A DNA stretch of 64,000 nucleotides from Massilia sp. Leaf139. Its GTDB lineage: Bacteria; Pseudomonadota; Gammaproteobacteria; Burkholderiales; Burkholderiaceae_D. Every line of letters begins with the position of its first letter. Position 1 is the first letter of the stretch. A program made the translations under genes and the position numbers. Location of the stretch: assembly GCF_001424165.1 (NCBI RefSeq), contig NZ_LMOJ01000001.1, positions 1,174,139 through 1,238,138 on the forward strand. Reading direction: 5' to 3'. Shown in pieces: positions 8,726-16,749 of this stretch. The notes under the pieces are model-generated. The model saw only the letters and a program-made list of their open reading frames with translations, had not been told where the DNA came from and did no database searches.

Positions 8726-10076
8726 TCTACTCACGAAAATAAGTCCGGCACTGGCGCCGGTGCTGACGCCTGCGCCGGGGCCGTCGGCCGAAGCCAGCGT
8801 CGAATACGCCGCCGGCCACAAGAACATGCTGCAGCTCATCGAGCTGCGCTGGATCGCCGTCATCGGCCAGATCACGACGATCGCGGCCGCCATCCTCGTC
8901 TTCGACATCAACCTGCCGCTGGTGCACATGCTGCAGGTGCTGGCCTGCCTGATCGCCTTTAACATCGCCAGCCACCTGCGCTGGCACGAGCGCCGTCCGG
9001 TCGCCAACAGCGAGCTGTTCATGGCCCTGCTGGTGGACGTGGCCACGCTCACCGTGCAGCTCTACCTGTCGGGCGGCACCACCAATCCATTCGCCTTCCT
9101 CTACCTGCTGCAGATCATTATCTCGGCCGTGCTGCTGGCGCCCTGGTCGACCTGGACCATCGTCGTCATTACCTTGCTCTGCCTGGCCCTGCTGGCCGTC
9201 TATGCCCAGCCGCTCGCGCTGCCTTTCGACCATGCGCGCGGGATCGCCAGCCTGTACGTGCAGGGCATGCTGCTGTGCTTCGCGATCAATGCGGCGCTGC
9301 TGGTGATCTTCATCACCCGCATTAGCGGCACCCTGCGCACCAAGGCGGCCCAGCTGGCGGATCTGCGCCAGCGCGCCGCCGAGGAAGACCATATCGTGCG
9401 CATGGGCCTGCTGGCCTCGGGCGCGGCCCACGAACTGGGCACGCCGCTCGCGACCGTATCCGTGATCCTGGGCGACTGGAAGCGCATGCCCGCGTTCCGC
9501 GGCAATCCCGAGCTGCTGGAAGAAATCGCCGAGATGCAGACCCAACTGAAACGCTGCAAGTCCATCGTCAGCGGCATCCTGCTCTCGGCCGGCAGCACCC
9601 GCGGCGAGTCGGCGGTGCGCACGACCATCCACACCTTCCTCGACGGCCTGGCCGAGGAGTGGGAAGACAGCCGCAAGGTGGCCACCTTCGCCTACGAGAA
9701 CCGGATCGGCGAGGACATCCCGGTCGCCTTCGATTCGGCCCTGAAGCAGACCATCGACAACCTGCTCGACAACGCGCTGGAAAGCTCGCCAGACTGGGTC
9801 GGGCTGGAAGCCGGCGTCGAGGACGGCACCCTGCGCCTGGTGGTGACCGACCGCGGGCCGGGCTTCGCGCCCGCCATGCTGACCCAGTTCGGCAAGCCCT
9901 ACCAGTCGACCAAGAGCCGGCCCGGCGCCGGCGTCGGTCTGTTTCTGGTGGTGAACGTGGCGCGCACCCTGGGCGGCGGCGTGGCCGCGCGCAACCGGCC
10001 GGAGGGCGGGGCGGAGGTGACGCTCACCATTCCGCTGGCCGCGATCGCGCTGCAGGGAGAGGGCGAGCATGTCTGA
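8709..10076 (+). CDS. regB: RegB/PrrB-type redox-sensing histidine kinase
   Basis: A 455-residue sensor kinase with six N-terminal helices (about 40-205) and a cytoplasmic kinase core. Three hallmarks of RegB are visible: the quinone-site motif GGTTNPF at 122-128, the H-box HELGTPLAT with phospho-acceptor His241, and Cys283 in QLKRCKSIV, equivalent to the redox-active Cys265 of Rhodobacter RegB. The ATPase domain has DNLLDNALESS, DRGPGF and GVGLFL. By family knowledge the kinase responds to quinone redox state and thiol oxidation and controls oxidases and other energy genes. The start at 8709 (AAGGA upstream) overlaps SURF1; it overlaps regA by eight bases. Confidence 0.95.
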   Translation: MAVKLDLLTKISPALAPVLTPAPGPSAEASVEYAAGHKNMLQLIELRWIAVIGQITTIAAAILVFDINLPLVHMLQVLACLIAFNIASHLRWHERRPVANSELFMALLVDVATLTVQLYLSGGTTNPFAFLYLLQIIISAVLLAPWSTWTIVVITLLCLALLAVYAQPLALPFDHARGIASLYVQGMLLCFAINAALLVIFITRISGTLRTKAAQLADLRQRAAEEDHIVRMGLLASGAAHELGTPLATVSVILGDWKRMPAFRGNPELLEEIAEMQTQLKRCKSIVSGILLSAGSTRGESAVRTTIHTFLDGLAEEWEDSRKVATFAYENRIGEDIPVAFDSALKQTIDNLLDNALESSPDWVGLEAGVEDGTLRLVVTDRGPGFAPAMLTQFGKPYQSTKSRPGAGVGLFLVVNVARTLGGGVAARNRPEGGAEVTLTIPLAAIALQGEGEHV

Positions 10077-10629
10077 ACTGGACCACGGCATTGTTCAGGA
10101 GAGCCCGCTGCTGCTGATCGTCGAGGACGATGAGGCCTTCGCCCGCACCCTCGGCCGCTCCTTCGAGCGGCGCGGCTACCGGGTGCTGCATGCGCCCGGC
10201 CACGAGGAGGCGGCGGACATCTTGAAGGAACACGATCCCGGCTATGCCGTGGTCGACCTGAAACTGAAGGGCAATTCCTCGGGCCTGAACTGCGTGCAGT
10301 TGCTGCATGCGCACGACCCGGAGATGCTGATCGTGGTGCTGACCGGTTTCGCCAGCATCGGCACCGCGGTCGAGGCGATCAAGCTGGGCGCCTGCCAGTA
10401 CCTGGCCAAGCCCTCGAACACCGACGACATCGAGGCCGCCTTCGGCCATGTCGCGGGCAACGCCGACATCGAGGTCACCAATCGCTCGACCTCGATCAAG
10501 ACGCTGGAATGGGAGCACATCCACGCCGTGCTGGCCGAAACGGATTTCAATATTTCTGAGGCGGCGCGCAGGCTGGGCATGCACCGGCGCACGCTGGCGA
10601 GGAAGCTGGAGAAGCAGCGGGTGAAGTAG
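10069..10629 (+). CDS. regA: RegA/PrrA-type response regulator
   Basis: A 186-residue response regulator. The receiver (about 13-130) has the acidic pair VEDDEAF, phospho-acceptor D63 in VVDLKLKG (the same number as in Rhodobacter RegA), LTGFASI and the Lys in YLAKPSN. A short linker leads to a Fis-type helix-turn-helix at the C-terminus, NISEAARRLGMHRRTLARKL, which is nearly invariant in the RegA/ActR/PrrA family. It is the last gene of the cyo operon, so the transcript encodes both an oxidase and a global redox regulator. Feedback on the operon is likely but not shown. Confidence 0.95.
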   Translation: MSELDHGIVQESPLLLIVEDDEAFARTLGRSFERRGYRVLHAPGHEEAADILKEHDPGYAVVDLKLKGNSSGLNCVQLLHAHDPEMLIVVLTGFASIGTAVEAIKLGACQYLAKPSNTDDIEAAFGHVAGNADIEVTNRSTSIKTLEWEHIHAVLAETDFNISEAARRLGMHRRTLARKLEKQRVK

Positions 10630-10635
10630 CTGGTG

Positions 10636-10668
10636 AAAGAAAAGCGGCGGCGCCGGGCGGCGCCGCCG
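10636..10668 (-). terminator. Terminator between regA and the VOC gene
   Basis: A ten-bp perfect GC stem (10645-10654 with 10659-10668, loop GGGC). Read on the minus strand it is followed by CTTTTCTTT, so it fits termination of the VOC gene; on the plus strand the T-run is missing, though the hairpin also ends the regA transcript region. Confidence 0.65.
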
Positions 10669-10700
10669 TAAAGCTTCGCGGTGGAGCTTCGCGGTAAGGC

Positions 10701-11093
10701 TTATTTAGGACGGTACAGCGCGCACAGCTTGTTGCCGTCCGGGTCGCGCACATAGGCCAGGTGCAGCGCGCCCAGCGCGCCTTCGCGCAGGCCGGGCGGC
10801 TCTTCGGCCGTGGTGCCGCCATGGGCGACGGCCGTGTCGTGGAACTGCTTCACCTGTTCCGGCGAGCTGCACTTGAAACCGATGGTGCCGCCATTGGCGC
10901 AGGTCGCTGCTTCGCCGTTGATCGGCTCGGTGACGCAGAAGCTGTTGCCCTCGTGGCGGTAGAACAAGCGGGTGTGGCCCGTTGCCGCCACGTTGCGGAA
11001 GGGCTCGCCGACGCCGAGCGTGCCCAGCACCGCGTCATAAAAGCGCTTCGAGCGCTCGATATCGTTGGAACCGACCATCACATGACTAAACAT
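10701..11093 (-). CDS. VOC family protein (glyoxalase/bleomycin-resistance fold)
   Basis: A 130-residue single vicinal-oxygen-chelate domain. MFSHVMVGSNDIERSKRFYDAVL is the usual first beta-alpha unit, and the C-terminal half has the repeated unit with YVRDPDGNKLCALY, where the last Glu/His ligand position is occupied by a less common residue (NKLCALY rather than NxIEL). That raises doubt about metal-dependent catalysis; many such proteins are of unknown function. The start has AAGGAG upstream. The gene is transcribed alone toward regA and has its own terminator. Confidence 0.82.
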   Translation of the reverse strand: MFSHVMVGSNDIERSKRFYDAVLGTLGVGEPFRNVAATGHTRLFYRHEGNSFCVTEPINGEAATCANGGTIGFKCSSPEQVKQFHDTAVAHGGTTAEEPPGLREGALGALHLAYVRDPDGNKLCALYRPK

Positions 11094-11123
11094 CCTGTCT
11101 CCTTTGTTGTGTTGTAGGGAAAA

Positions 11124-11747
11124 TCAAGCCGTCAAACGCTGGAACACTTCGCGCGCCGCCAACCCGCCGCCGCCGATCAGCAGGGCAAAATAGACGATGG
11201 TCGCGATGTTGCTGATGTGGCCCAGCAGCACGCAGACGCCGTCGCGCTGCAAGAGGCCGATGGCAAAGAAGAGCAGGGCCACGGCCGGGAAGGTATTGCT
11301 GAACGGGATCAGGCCGAAGGGCATCATCAAGAGCACGGCGCCCAGGATCAGGGACGCATTGTTCAAGTGGGCCATGGCGCCGTCGGCCACCAGCCAGCGG
11401 ATGCGGTCGGGACGGCTGACGCGTTCGATCTTCTGCAGCCATGGGAGGGCCTTGCGCAGCAGCGGGCGCAGCTTCTTGGTGGCGATCACGCGGTGCTCGA
11501 TCTTCGAAGGAATCCAGAGTTCGCGCCGGAACAGGCGCGCCAGCCCGATCAGCAGGATGGCCGCGCCGAACACGGTGCTGACGCCCGGAATCGACACCGG
11601 AATCAGGAAGACCAGGGTCAGCAGGGCGGTCAGGATCAGCAGGCCGTCGTTGCCGACCCGGTGCACGAGTTCGGCGAGGGTGATGCCGGTTGGCGGCAGG
11701 GATCGCACCAGGGAGCGCAGGCGCTGGGAGATCGGTTCACTGTGCAT
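11124..11747 (-). CDS. ExoD family membrane protein
   Basis: A 207-residue membrane protein of the ExoD family (first linked to exopolysaccharide synthesis in rhizobia; biochemical role unresolved). Features: cytosolic N-terminus with TGITLAELVHRVGNDGLLIL, then helix pairs containing FLIPVSIPGVSTVFGAAILL, a basic loop with RRELWIPSKI, the segment LILGAVLLMMPFGLIPFSNT and a final helix pair. The start at 11747 was chosen because AAGGA lies upstream; longer in-frame starts overlap the promoter region. The upstream neighbour in the same direction is the DUF5710 gene, 116 bases away. Confidence 0.85.
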   Translation of the reverse strand: MHSEPISQRLRSLVRSLPPTGITLAELVHRVGNDGLLILTALLTLVFLIPVSIPGVSTVFGAAILLIGLARLFRRELWIPSKIEHRVIATKKLRPLLRKALPWLQKIERVSRPDRIRWLVADGAMAHLNNASLILGAVLLMMPFGLIPFSNTFPAVALLFFAIGLLQRDGVCVLLGHISNIATIVYFALLIGGGGLAAREVFQRLTA

Positions 11748-11863
11748 GGTGTCCTTGAAATGATGATGAGGTGCGGGCGCGGATTTCAGCGCCGGGCGAT
11801 AGTATAACGGCCGGGCCGGCGAGGCGGGCACGCGTGGCCAAATTTAGCCGCCGCTGTTGCGCT

Positions 11864-12202
11864 TCAGAGGCCGGCGAGCAGCTTGCGCACGGCCTGGTGC
11901 GCCTCCAGCCAGCCGCTCTCGGCCAGCGTCGGGCGGCATTCGGCGCATTCCTCGAAGGGATTGCAGGCATGCGGCAGCTCGAGATAGTTCTTGCCGATCA
12001 CCGGCTTGGCGCCGTGGGCGTCGCGCGAGACAGGTGCCCCGGCGTCGGCGGAGGGCGCCGCGCCGCCGGCGGCGATCCAGCGCGCGAAGGGCTCGGCGTC
12101 CTTGCCGTCGGGGACGTACCAGCATTTGCGGGTCGGGTTCCAGCGCGCGCCGAGGGCCTTGGCTTCGTCTTTTTCGGCGTAGGGAACCTTCAGGAGGATC
12201 AT
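11864..12202 (-). CDS. DUF5710 domain protein
   Basis: A 112-residue soluble protein. The N-terminal 35 residues, with VPYAEKDEAKALGARWNP and then KCWYVPDG, match the DUF5710 domain, found as a small module in primases, DNA-processing proteins and standalone proteins. The C-terminal part has paired Cys (HACNPFEECAEC) that could bind a metal. Function unknown. The start at 12202 begins exactly with the domain; the upstream frame extends but has no ribosome site. It is divergent from the TTG-started membrane protein gene. Confidence 0.72.
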   Translation of the reverse strand: MILLKVPYAEKDEAKALGARWNPTRKCWYVPDGKDAEPFARWIAAGGAAPSADAGAPVSRDAHGAKPVIGKNYLELPHACNPFEECAECRPTLAESGWLEAHQAVRKLLAGL

Positions 12203-12321
12203 GCGTGTTCTTTCGATAGGCGGATACGGGCCCGGTATTGTAAGGGAAGTCGAGGCGTCAGTGGCGGCGGGTAGAGAGCGCAAAAAAGTTCGGTCATCCC
12301 AACCGCCGGCCGACCCAAGAA

Positions 12322-12356
12322 GTTGTTCAATTGCTATAATCTTAATTCTGAACAAC
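12322..12356 (+). promoter_or_regulatory. Promoter with dyad operator
   Basis: A perfect TATAAT at 12335-12340 sits inside a perfect 8-bp inverted repeat (12322-12329 GTTGTTCA and 12349-12356 TGAACAAC). No good -35 is seen about 17 bases upstream, which suggests activator dependence or a repressor site across the -10. The likely target is the gene starting at 12384. Confidence 0.6.
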
Positions 12357-12383
12357 ACCTTAATCGACCGCAAGGGAGCAGGT

Positions 12384-13019
12384 TTGGAACACGAAAGCCA
12401 TCATCATCACCACCCGCACAAGACCGGCGTGCGCTGGCTCGACCTCGGCCTCGGCCTGGCGGCCGGCATCGTTTCGCTGGTGTCGCTCTGGCTCGGGCTG
12501 CATTCGGCGCACTCGATGGAGAAGCTGGTGGCCTCGAACAGCTATCCCTACGTCGAAACGGGGCGCTCGAACCGCACTGCGGAGCGCGATCCTGAAACCG
12601 GCCAATACACCAAGCAGATCGACTACGTCCTGGCGAACAATGGCGTCGGGCCGGCGCGCATCGAATGGGTGCAGCTCGAATTCAAGGGCAAGCCGATGGC
12701 CAGCCTGCGCGAACTGCTGGACGCCTGCTGCAAGCAGCCACAGTACGACACCGTCGGCCTGAACCACCGCGGCGTCGTCACCGGCACCCTGATTCCGCAA
12801 GGCCGCGAGCTGCATACCTTCACCTGGGAAGCACCGCGCAGCACCAATCCCGCCTTCGAGGCCCTGCACGCGCAGATGAACGACATCAAGGTCTCGGTCT
12901 GCTATTGCTCGGTATTCGACGACTGCTACAAGCGCACCTGGGACAGCAGCAAGCCCGAACCGGTCGAGCAGTGCACGCGCCCGAAGGCCGCCTTCGAGCC
13001 GAGCCTCGAAGCCGGCTGA
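12384..13019 (+). CDS. Membrane-anchored protein of unknown function, TTG start
   Basis: I do not recognise this family. The protein is 211 residues: a His-rich start (five consecutive His near residues 6-10), one membrane helix at about 20-38, then a periplasmic or cytosolic soluble domain with VETGRSNRTAERDPETGQY, an Ig-like beta-rich pattern (VLANNGVGPARIEWVQLEF) and several Cys, including DACCKQ and VCYCSVFDDC. The TTG at 12384 was chosen because AAGGGA lies six bases upstream and no ATG exists in frame before the His-rich stretch. A promoter with a dyad operator precedes it. Its stop codon abuts the stop of the convergent ZIP gene with no spacer. Confidence 0.7.
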   Translation: MEHESHHHHHPHKTGVRWLDLGLGLAAGIVSLVSLWLGLHSAHSMEKLVASNSYPYVETGRSNRTAERDPETGQYTKQIDYVLANNGVGPARIEWVQLEFKGKPMASLRELLDACCKQPQYDTVGLNHRGVVTGTLIPQGRELHTFTWEAPRSTNPAFEALHAQMNDIKVSVCYCSVFDDCYKRTWDSSKPEPVEQCTRPKAAFEPSLEAG

Positions 13020-13781
13020 TCATCCCGCCGTCTTGCTGAGCGCGAACGCCGCAAGGAAACCCAGCACCGTGATCAGGCCGGCGAAGTCGTGGGCCTCCTC
13101 GAAGGCCTCGGGGATCATGGTATCGGCCAGCATGGCCAGAATCGCCCCGGCCGCGACGGCGTTGGTGGCGGCCACCCCGGCCGGCGGGACACCCTCGAAC
13201 AGGGTAAAGCCGGCCAGCGCCGCCAGGCCCGAAGCCAGCGCGATCGCGCCCCAGATGCCGAAGATGTAGGCCGCGCCGCGCCCCGCCTTTTTCATCCCGG
13301 CCGCGCTCGACAGGCCCTCGGGCACGTTCGACAGGAAGATGGCCGACACCGCCACCAGGCTGACCTTGCCGCCGCCGAGCATCGACAGGCCGATCACGAT
13401 CGACTCCGGAATACCGTCGAGCAGGGCGCCGACGGCAATGGCGCGGCCGCTGCCGCCGTGTTCCTGTTCGCTCGGCTGGCAATTAGAGCGCTTGCGGTGG
13501 CGCGCGCCGCCATGGGCCAGCCACCAGTTCGCCAGCGTGTAGACCGAGGCGCCGGCCAGGAAGCCGAGCGCCGTGGCGGGGAAACCGCCGGTCTCGAAAG
13601 CTTCGTCCATCAGCTCGAAGGAGAGGGCGGAGATCAGCACGCCGCTGCCGAAGGCCATGATCGCGGCGACGAGCCGCGCCGGCACCTCGAAGTGGTAGCC
13701 GACAAAGGCGCCGATCAGCAGCGCCGCCCCCGCCAGCAGTCCCCAGCCACCCGCCTGCAGCCACATCGGTACTCCCTCCAT
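13020..13781 (-). CDS. ZIP family metal transporter
   Basis: A 253-residue membrane protein of the ZIP superfamily. The key helices carry GALLDGIPESIVIGL and FLSNVPEGLSSA, matching the ZIP metal-site helices with Asp in place of the first His (DGIPES instead of HNxPEG), as in some prokaryotic ZIP branches. A hydrophilic loop with HGGARHRKRS, Cys and His lies between. The ATG at 13781 has AGGAGG at perfect spacing; ATG at 13766 also has a good site. Divergent from the phosphoesterase gene. The substrate is not predictable. Confidence 0.85.
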   Translation of the reverse strand: MEGVPMWLQAGGWGLLAGAALLIGAFVGYHFEVPARLVAAIMAFGSGVLISALSFELMDEAFETGGFPATALGFLAGASVYTLANWWLAHGGARHRKRSNCQPSEQEHGGSGRAIAVGALLDGIPESIVIGLSMLGGGKVSLVAVSAIFLSNVPEGLSSAAGMKKAGRGAAYIFGIWGAIALASGLAALAGFTLFEGVPPAGVAATNAVAAGAILAMLADTMIPEAFEEAHDFAGLITVLGFLAAFALSKTAG

Positions 13782-13905
13782 CGTGCCTCCTGTCGTTTTG
13801 TCAACATGGTACGCGTGTGCGGGAAGCCGCAGCGCCCGCCAGTAGCCCAGGCGTCATATGGCTGTGCTACATTGCCGTTTTTTACGGAGAAATACGGAGA
13901 AGCGC

Positions 13906-15306
13906 ATGAGACCGTTTCCGTCGATGCTGTCGTGGACCTTGCTGGCAGCGCTGCTGTCCGGCTGCGCCGGCCTGGTAGGCGCCCCCGGCCCGGACGACGT
14001 CGCCTTTGTCGTGATCGGCGAGGACGGCGCGGCCACTGCGCGCCTGATCACCGCGGCGGATGCGTGCCCGCCGCTGGTCGTCGACAACCGCGCCATGCCG
14101 ATGCGGGTGCGGGTGCCGAAGTCCGCCATCCCGGCGCGGCCCGGCCAGGCGCACACGCCGCCCTCGAGCGCAGTGCTGGCTTGCGAGGCGCCGGTCGCCG
14201 CCGGCAGTGTCACGGCCAGCGTGGCCGGGATCGCGCTGCCGATCCCGAAGGCCGAACCGAAGCGCATCGTCGTCATCGGCGACACCGGCTGCCGCCTGAA
14301 GGGCAAGGAAATCCAGGACTGCAACGACGCCAGCCAGTTTCCCTTCGCGCGGGTGGCGGCGCGCGCCGCCGCGTTCGAACCGGATCTGGTGATCCACGTC
14401 GGCGACTACCATTATCGCGAAGACCCGTGCCCGGCCGACCGTCCCGGCTGCGCCGGCAGTCCCTACGGCTATGGCTACGACGCCTGGGCCGCCGACTTCT
14501 TCACCCCGGCGCGCAAGCTGCTGGCGGCGGCGCCCTGGGTGCTGGCGCGCGGCAACCACGAGAACTGCAGCCGCGCCGGGCAGGGCTGGTGGCGCTGGCT
14601 CGATCCGCGCGCCTTCCAGACCGGGCGCGATTGCGATGATCCGGCCAACGACCTGCTCGGCGAATACAGCGACCCCTACGCCGTGCCGCTCGGCGCCGGC
14701 GCCCAGCTGATCGTGTTCGACACCGCCAACACCAACTGGAAGGGTCTGCCGAAGACCGACCCGCGCCGCGCCATCTATGCCGACAGCTACCGCAAGATCG
14801 AGCGCCTGGCGCGCGGGGCGCGCTACAGCATCGGCGTCGACCACCATCCCCTGTTCGGCTTTGGCGCCAACCGCGACGCGAAGACGGGCGCGATCAGCCT
14901 GTTCGGCGGCGACGCCGGCCTGCTCGATGCCTTCGGCGACGTCGATCCGCGCTACATGCCGGCCGGTGTCGGCATGCTGCTCTCGGGCCACGTGCACCTG
15001 TGGGAGCAGGTCAGCTTCGCCAGCGCGCATCCGACCCAGTTCATCGCCGGCATCTCGGGGTCGGCGGAAGACACGGTGCCGCTGCCGGCGATGCCGCCGC
15101 CGGGCGTGACGCCGGCGCCAGGCGCGGTCGTCGAGCACATGAGCTCCTGGATCGGCGGCTTCGGCTTCATGAGCATGGAGCGCACCGGCCCGGAGGCCTG
15201 GCTGGTGAAGGTATGGGATCTCGACGGACGCGAGCGCAACCGCTGCCAGGTGACGGGGAAAAAATCGCGCTGCGAGGTAACGCAGGTGAAGACGCAGGTG
15301 AAGTGA
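13906..15306 (+). CDS. Calcineurin-like metallophosphoesterase lipoprotein
   Basis: A 466-residue exported protein. The signal peptide ends in lipobox LSGC (Cys about residue 20). The metallophosphoesterase motifs are in order: VVIGDTGCR (GDxG), VIHVGDYHYRED (GDxxY variant), LARGNHENC (GNHE), VDHHPLF and SGHVHLWE (GHxH). This complete set predicts an active dinuclear metal enzyme at the outer or inner membrane, on the periplasmic side. The substrate is unknown; many relatives are purple-acid-phosphatase-like. GGAG lies seven bases before the start. Confidence 0.85.
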   Translation: MRPFPSMLSWTLLAALLSGCAGLVGAPGPDDVAFVVIGEDGAATARLITAADACPPLVVDNRAMPMRVRVPKSAIPARPGQAHTPPSSAVLACEAPVAAGSVTASVAGIALPIPKAEPKRIVVIGDTGCRLKGKEIQDCNDASQFPFARVAARAAAFEPDLVIHVGDYHYREDPCPADRPGCAGSPYGYGYDAWAADFFTPARKLLAAAPWVLARGNHENCSRAGQGWWRWLDPRAFQTGRDCDDPANDLLGEYSDPYAVPLGAGAQLIVFDTANTNWKGLPKTDPRRAIYADSYRKIERLARGARYSIGVDHHPLFGFGANRDAKTGAISLFGGDAGLLDAFGDVDPRYMPAGVGMLLSGHVHLWEQVSFASAHPTQFIAGISGSAEDTVPLPAMPPPGVTPAPGAVVEHMSSWIGGFGFMSMERTGPEAWLVKVWDLDGRERNRCQVTGKKSRCEVTQVKTQVK

Positions 15307-15332
15307 ACGACAATACGTTCGCACAAATGTAG

Positions 15333-15358
15333 TTGCCAATGAAATATATTTCAGGCAA
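15333..15358. promoter_or_regulatory. Strong AT-rich hairpin after the phosphoesterase gene
   Basis: TTGCC (15333-15337) pairs with GGCAA (15354-15358), and inside it TGAAAT (15340-15345) pairs with ATTTCA (15348-15353). There is no T-run after it, so it may be an operator or part of the antiporter leader rather than a terminator. Confidence 0.4.
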
Positions 15359-15360
15359 TA

Positions 15361-15551
15361 TGGCGGGGTTCGGAGCACAGCCGCCACGGCGGGCTCCCGA
15401 TCAGCGATGAGGCGCTCTTGCGTTTCTTTTGTGCCCCCGAGGCCGGCTTGGACTCCAACCCGAACTTCATGCCAGATGTCGGGGGCCGTTTTTTCGCGGG
15501 AGGCGCACCGCCCGGTGCGCACGCATCCTCCCGTCCCATCGAGGAGAATCC
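15361..15551 (+). promoter_or_regulatory. Structured leader, candidate attenuator or riboswitch
   Basis: The 5' region of the antiporter gene holds several helices: TGGCGG/CCGCCA (15361-15366 with 15381-15386), GCCCCCGA (15433-15440) paired with TCGGGGGC (15479-15486) and followed closely by six T at 15489-15494, and CGGGAGG/CCTCCCG (15497-15503 with 15527-15533) just before the Shine-Dalgarno GAGGAG. The terminator-like middle hairpin upstream of the start suggests premature termination control. I could not match it to a known riboswitch class. Confidence 0.4.
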
Positions 15552-16748
15552 ATGCCCGAATCCTTTCCGAACTATGCCGATCTCGGCCTGCAACTGGCCT
15601 GGCCGCTGGCCATCGCCCTGTCCTGGATGGCGGGCGAACTGATTTTCCGCTGGACGGCGCTGCCGCGCATCGCCGTGTATGGCCTGGCCGGTTTCGTGTT
15701 CGGCAACCTGGCCGCCGGCTATCTTCCGCCGTCCGAATCGAAGAACTTCATGCTGCTGGCGAACCTGGGCTTCGGCCTGATCCTGTTCGAACTGGGCTAC
15801 CGCATCAACCTGCGCTGGCTGCGCAATAATCCCTGGATCGTTGCCACCTCGGTGCTGGAAGCGGTGCTGACCTTCGCCGCCGTCTACCTGGTGGCGGGCG
15901 CCTGCGGCATGGAGCCGCTGGCCGCCGCGCTTACCGCCTCGCTGGCGATGTCGAGTTCTCCGGCGGGCCTGCTGCGCGTGCTGAACGAGCAGGGCGCCGC
16001 CGGCCAGGTGACGGAACGGGCCATGCACTTGACCGCGCTGAACTGCGTGATGGCCGTCTTCACCTTCAATGTGGTCGTCGGCATCGGCGTGTTCCAGACC
16101 TCGGGCGACCTGGCCCATGCGGCCGGCAGCAGCCTCTTGGTGCTGGGCGCGTCGAGCGTACTGGGTGCGCTGTTCGGGGCCCTGGTGCCGCTGTGGCTGA
16201 GGATGATCGACGCTGCGCGCGACGCGACGCTGGCCTTTGCGCTGGCCGTCGTGCTGCTGGTGTCCGTCACCCACGTGCTGCAATTCTCGCCGGTGCTGGC
16301 CGCGCTCACCTTCGGTCTCGTGGCCCGGCACCGCCGCATCGCGCTCTCTCCCGCCCAGCGCAACTTCGGCGTGCTGGGCGACCTGCTGGCCGTGCTGATG
16401 TTCTTTTTTGTGGCCACCAAGGTCGAGATCGAACACCTGGGCGGCGGCATCGCCCTGGGCCTCTTGCTGGTGCTGGTGCGGGCGCTGGTCAAAGTCGGCG
16501 TCTGCACGGCCTTTGCACGCGTTTCGGGCATCTCGGCGAGGAAGGGCGCCCTGTCGGGGCTGGCCCTGACGCCGATGGCGGTCTTTGCCATCCTGCTGAT
16601 GGAGCAGACGCGCTGGATCGGCGTCGACCTGTTCGACAGCCTGGCGCCGCTGGCGGCCGTGATGCTGCTGCTCGACGTGCTCGGCCCCGTGCTCACCCAG
16701 CGCGCCGTGGTCTGGGCCGATGAAACCCGCAACATGAAGGAGGTATGA
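15552..16748 (+). CDS. CPA2-type cation:proton antiporter
   Basis: A 398-residue membrane protein with about 12 helices, of the Na+(K+)/H+ exchanger (CPA2) fold. Helix-rich segments include [33 protein letters not shown] and [14 protein letters not shown]; the usual DPV/TD-type ion-site helix reads AMSSSPAG here, so the ion-site acidic residue is not where expected, and specificity is uncertain. There is no C-terminal TrkA-N domain. The start has GAGGAGAAT upstream. It lies two bases before the carboxylate-amine ligase gene and behind a structured leader, so the two form an operon. Confidence 0.82.
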   Translation: MPESFPNYADLGLQLAWPLAIALSWMAGELIFRWTALPRIAVYGLAGFVFGNLAAGYLPPSESKNFMLLANLGFGLILFELGYRINLRWLRNNPWIVATSVLEAVLTFAAVYLVAGACGMEPLAAALTASLAMSSSPAGLLRVLNEQGAAGQVTERAMHLTALNCVMAVFTFNVVVGIGVFQTSGDLAHAAGSSLLVLGASSVLGALFGALVPLWLRMIDAARDATLAFALAVVLLVSVTHVLQFSPVLAALTFGLVARHRRIALSPAQRNFGVLGDLLAVLMFFFVATKVEIEHLGGGIALGLLLVLVRALVKVGVCTAFARVSGISARKGALSGLALTPMAVFAILLMEQTRWIGVDLFDSLAPLAAVMLLLDVLGPVLTQRAVVWADETRNMKEV

Positions 16749-16749
16749 C

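Noticed and set aside
13089-14639. 516-codon plus-strand frame
   Set aside because: It runs antisense to the ZIP gene and out of frame with the metallophosphoesterase; the product is Arg/Gly-rich and low-complexity, a common artefact of high GC.
15361-15551. Known riboswitch (Mn yybP-ykoY, guanidine, preQ1) for the antiporter leader
   Set aside because: The conserved core sequences of these classes could not be found by eye; only generic hairpins are supported.
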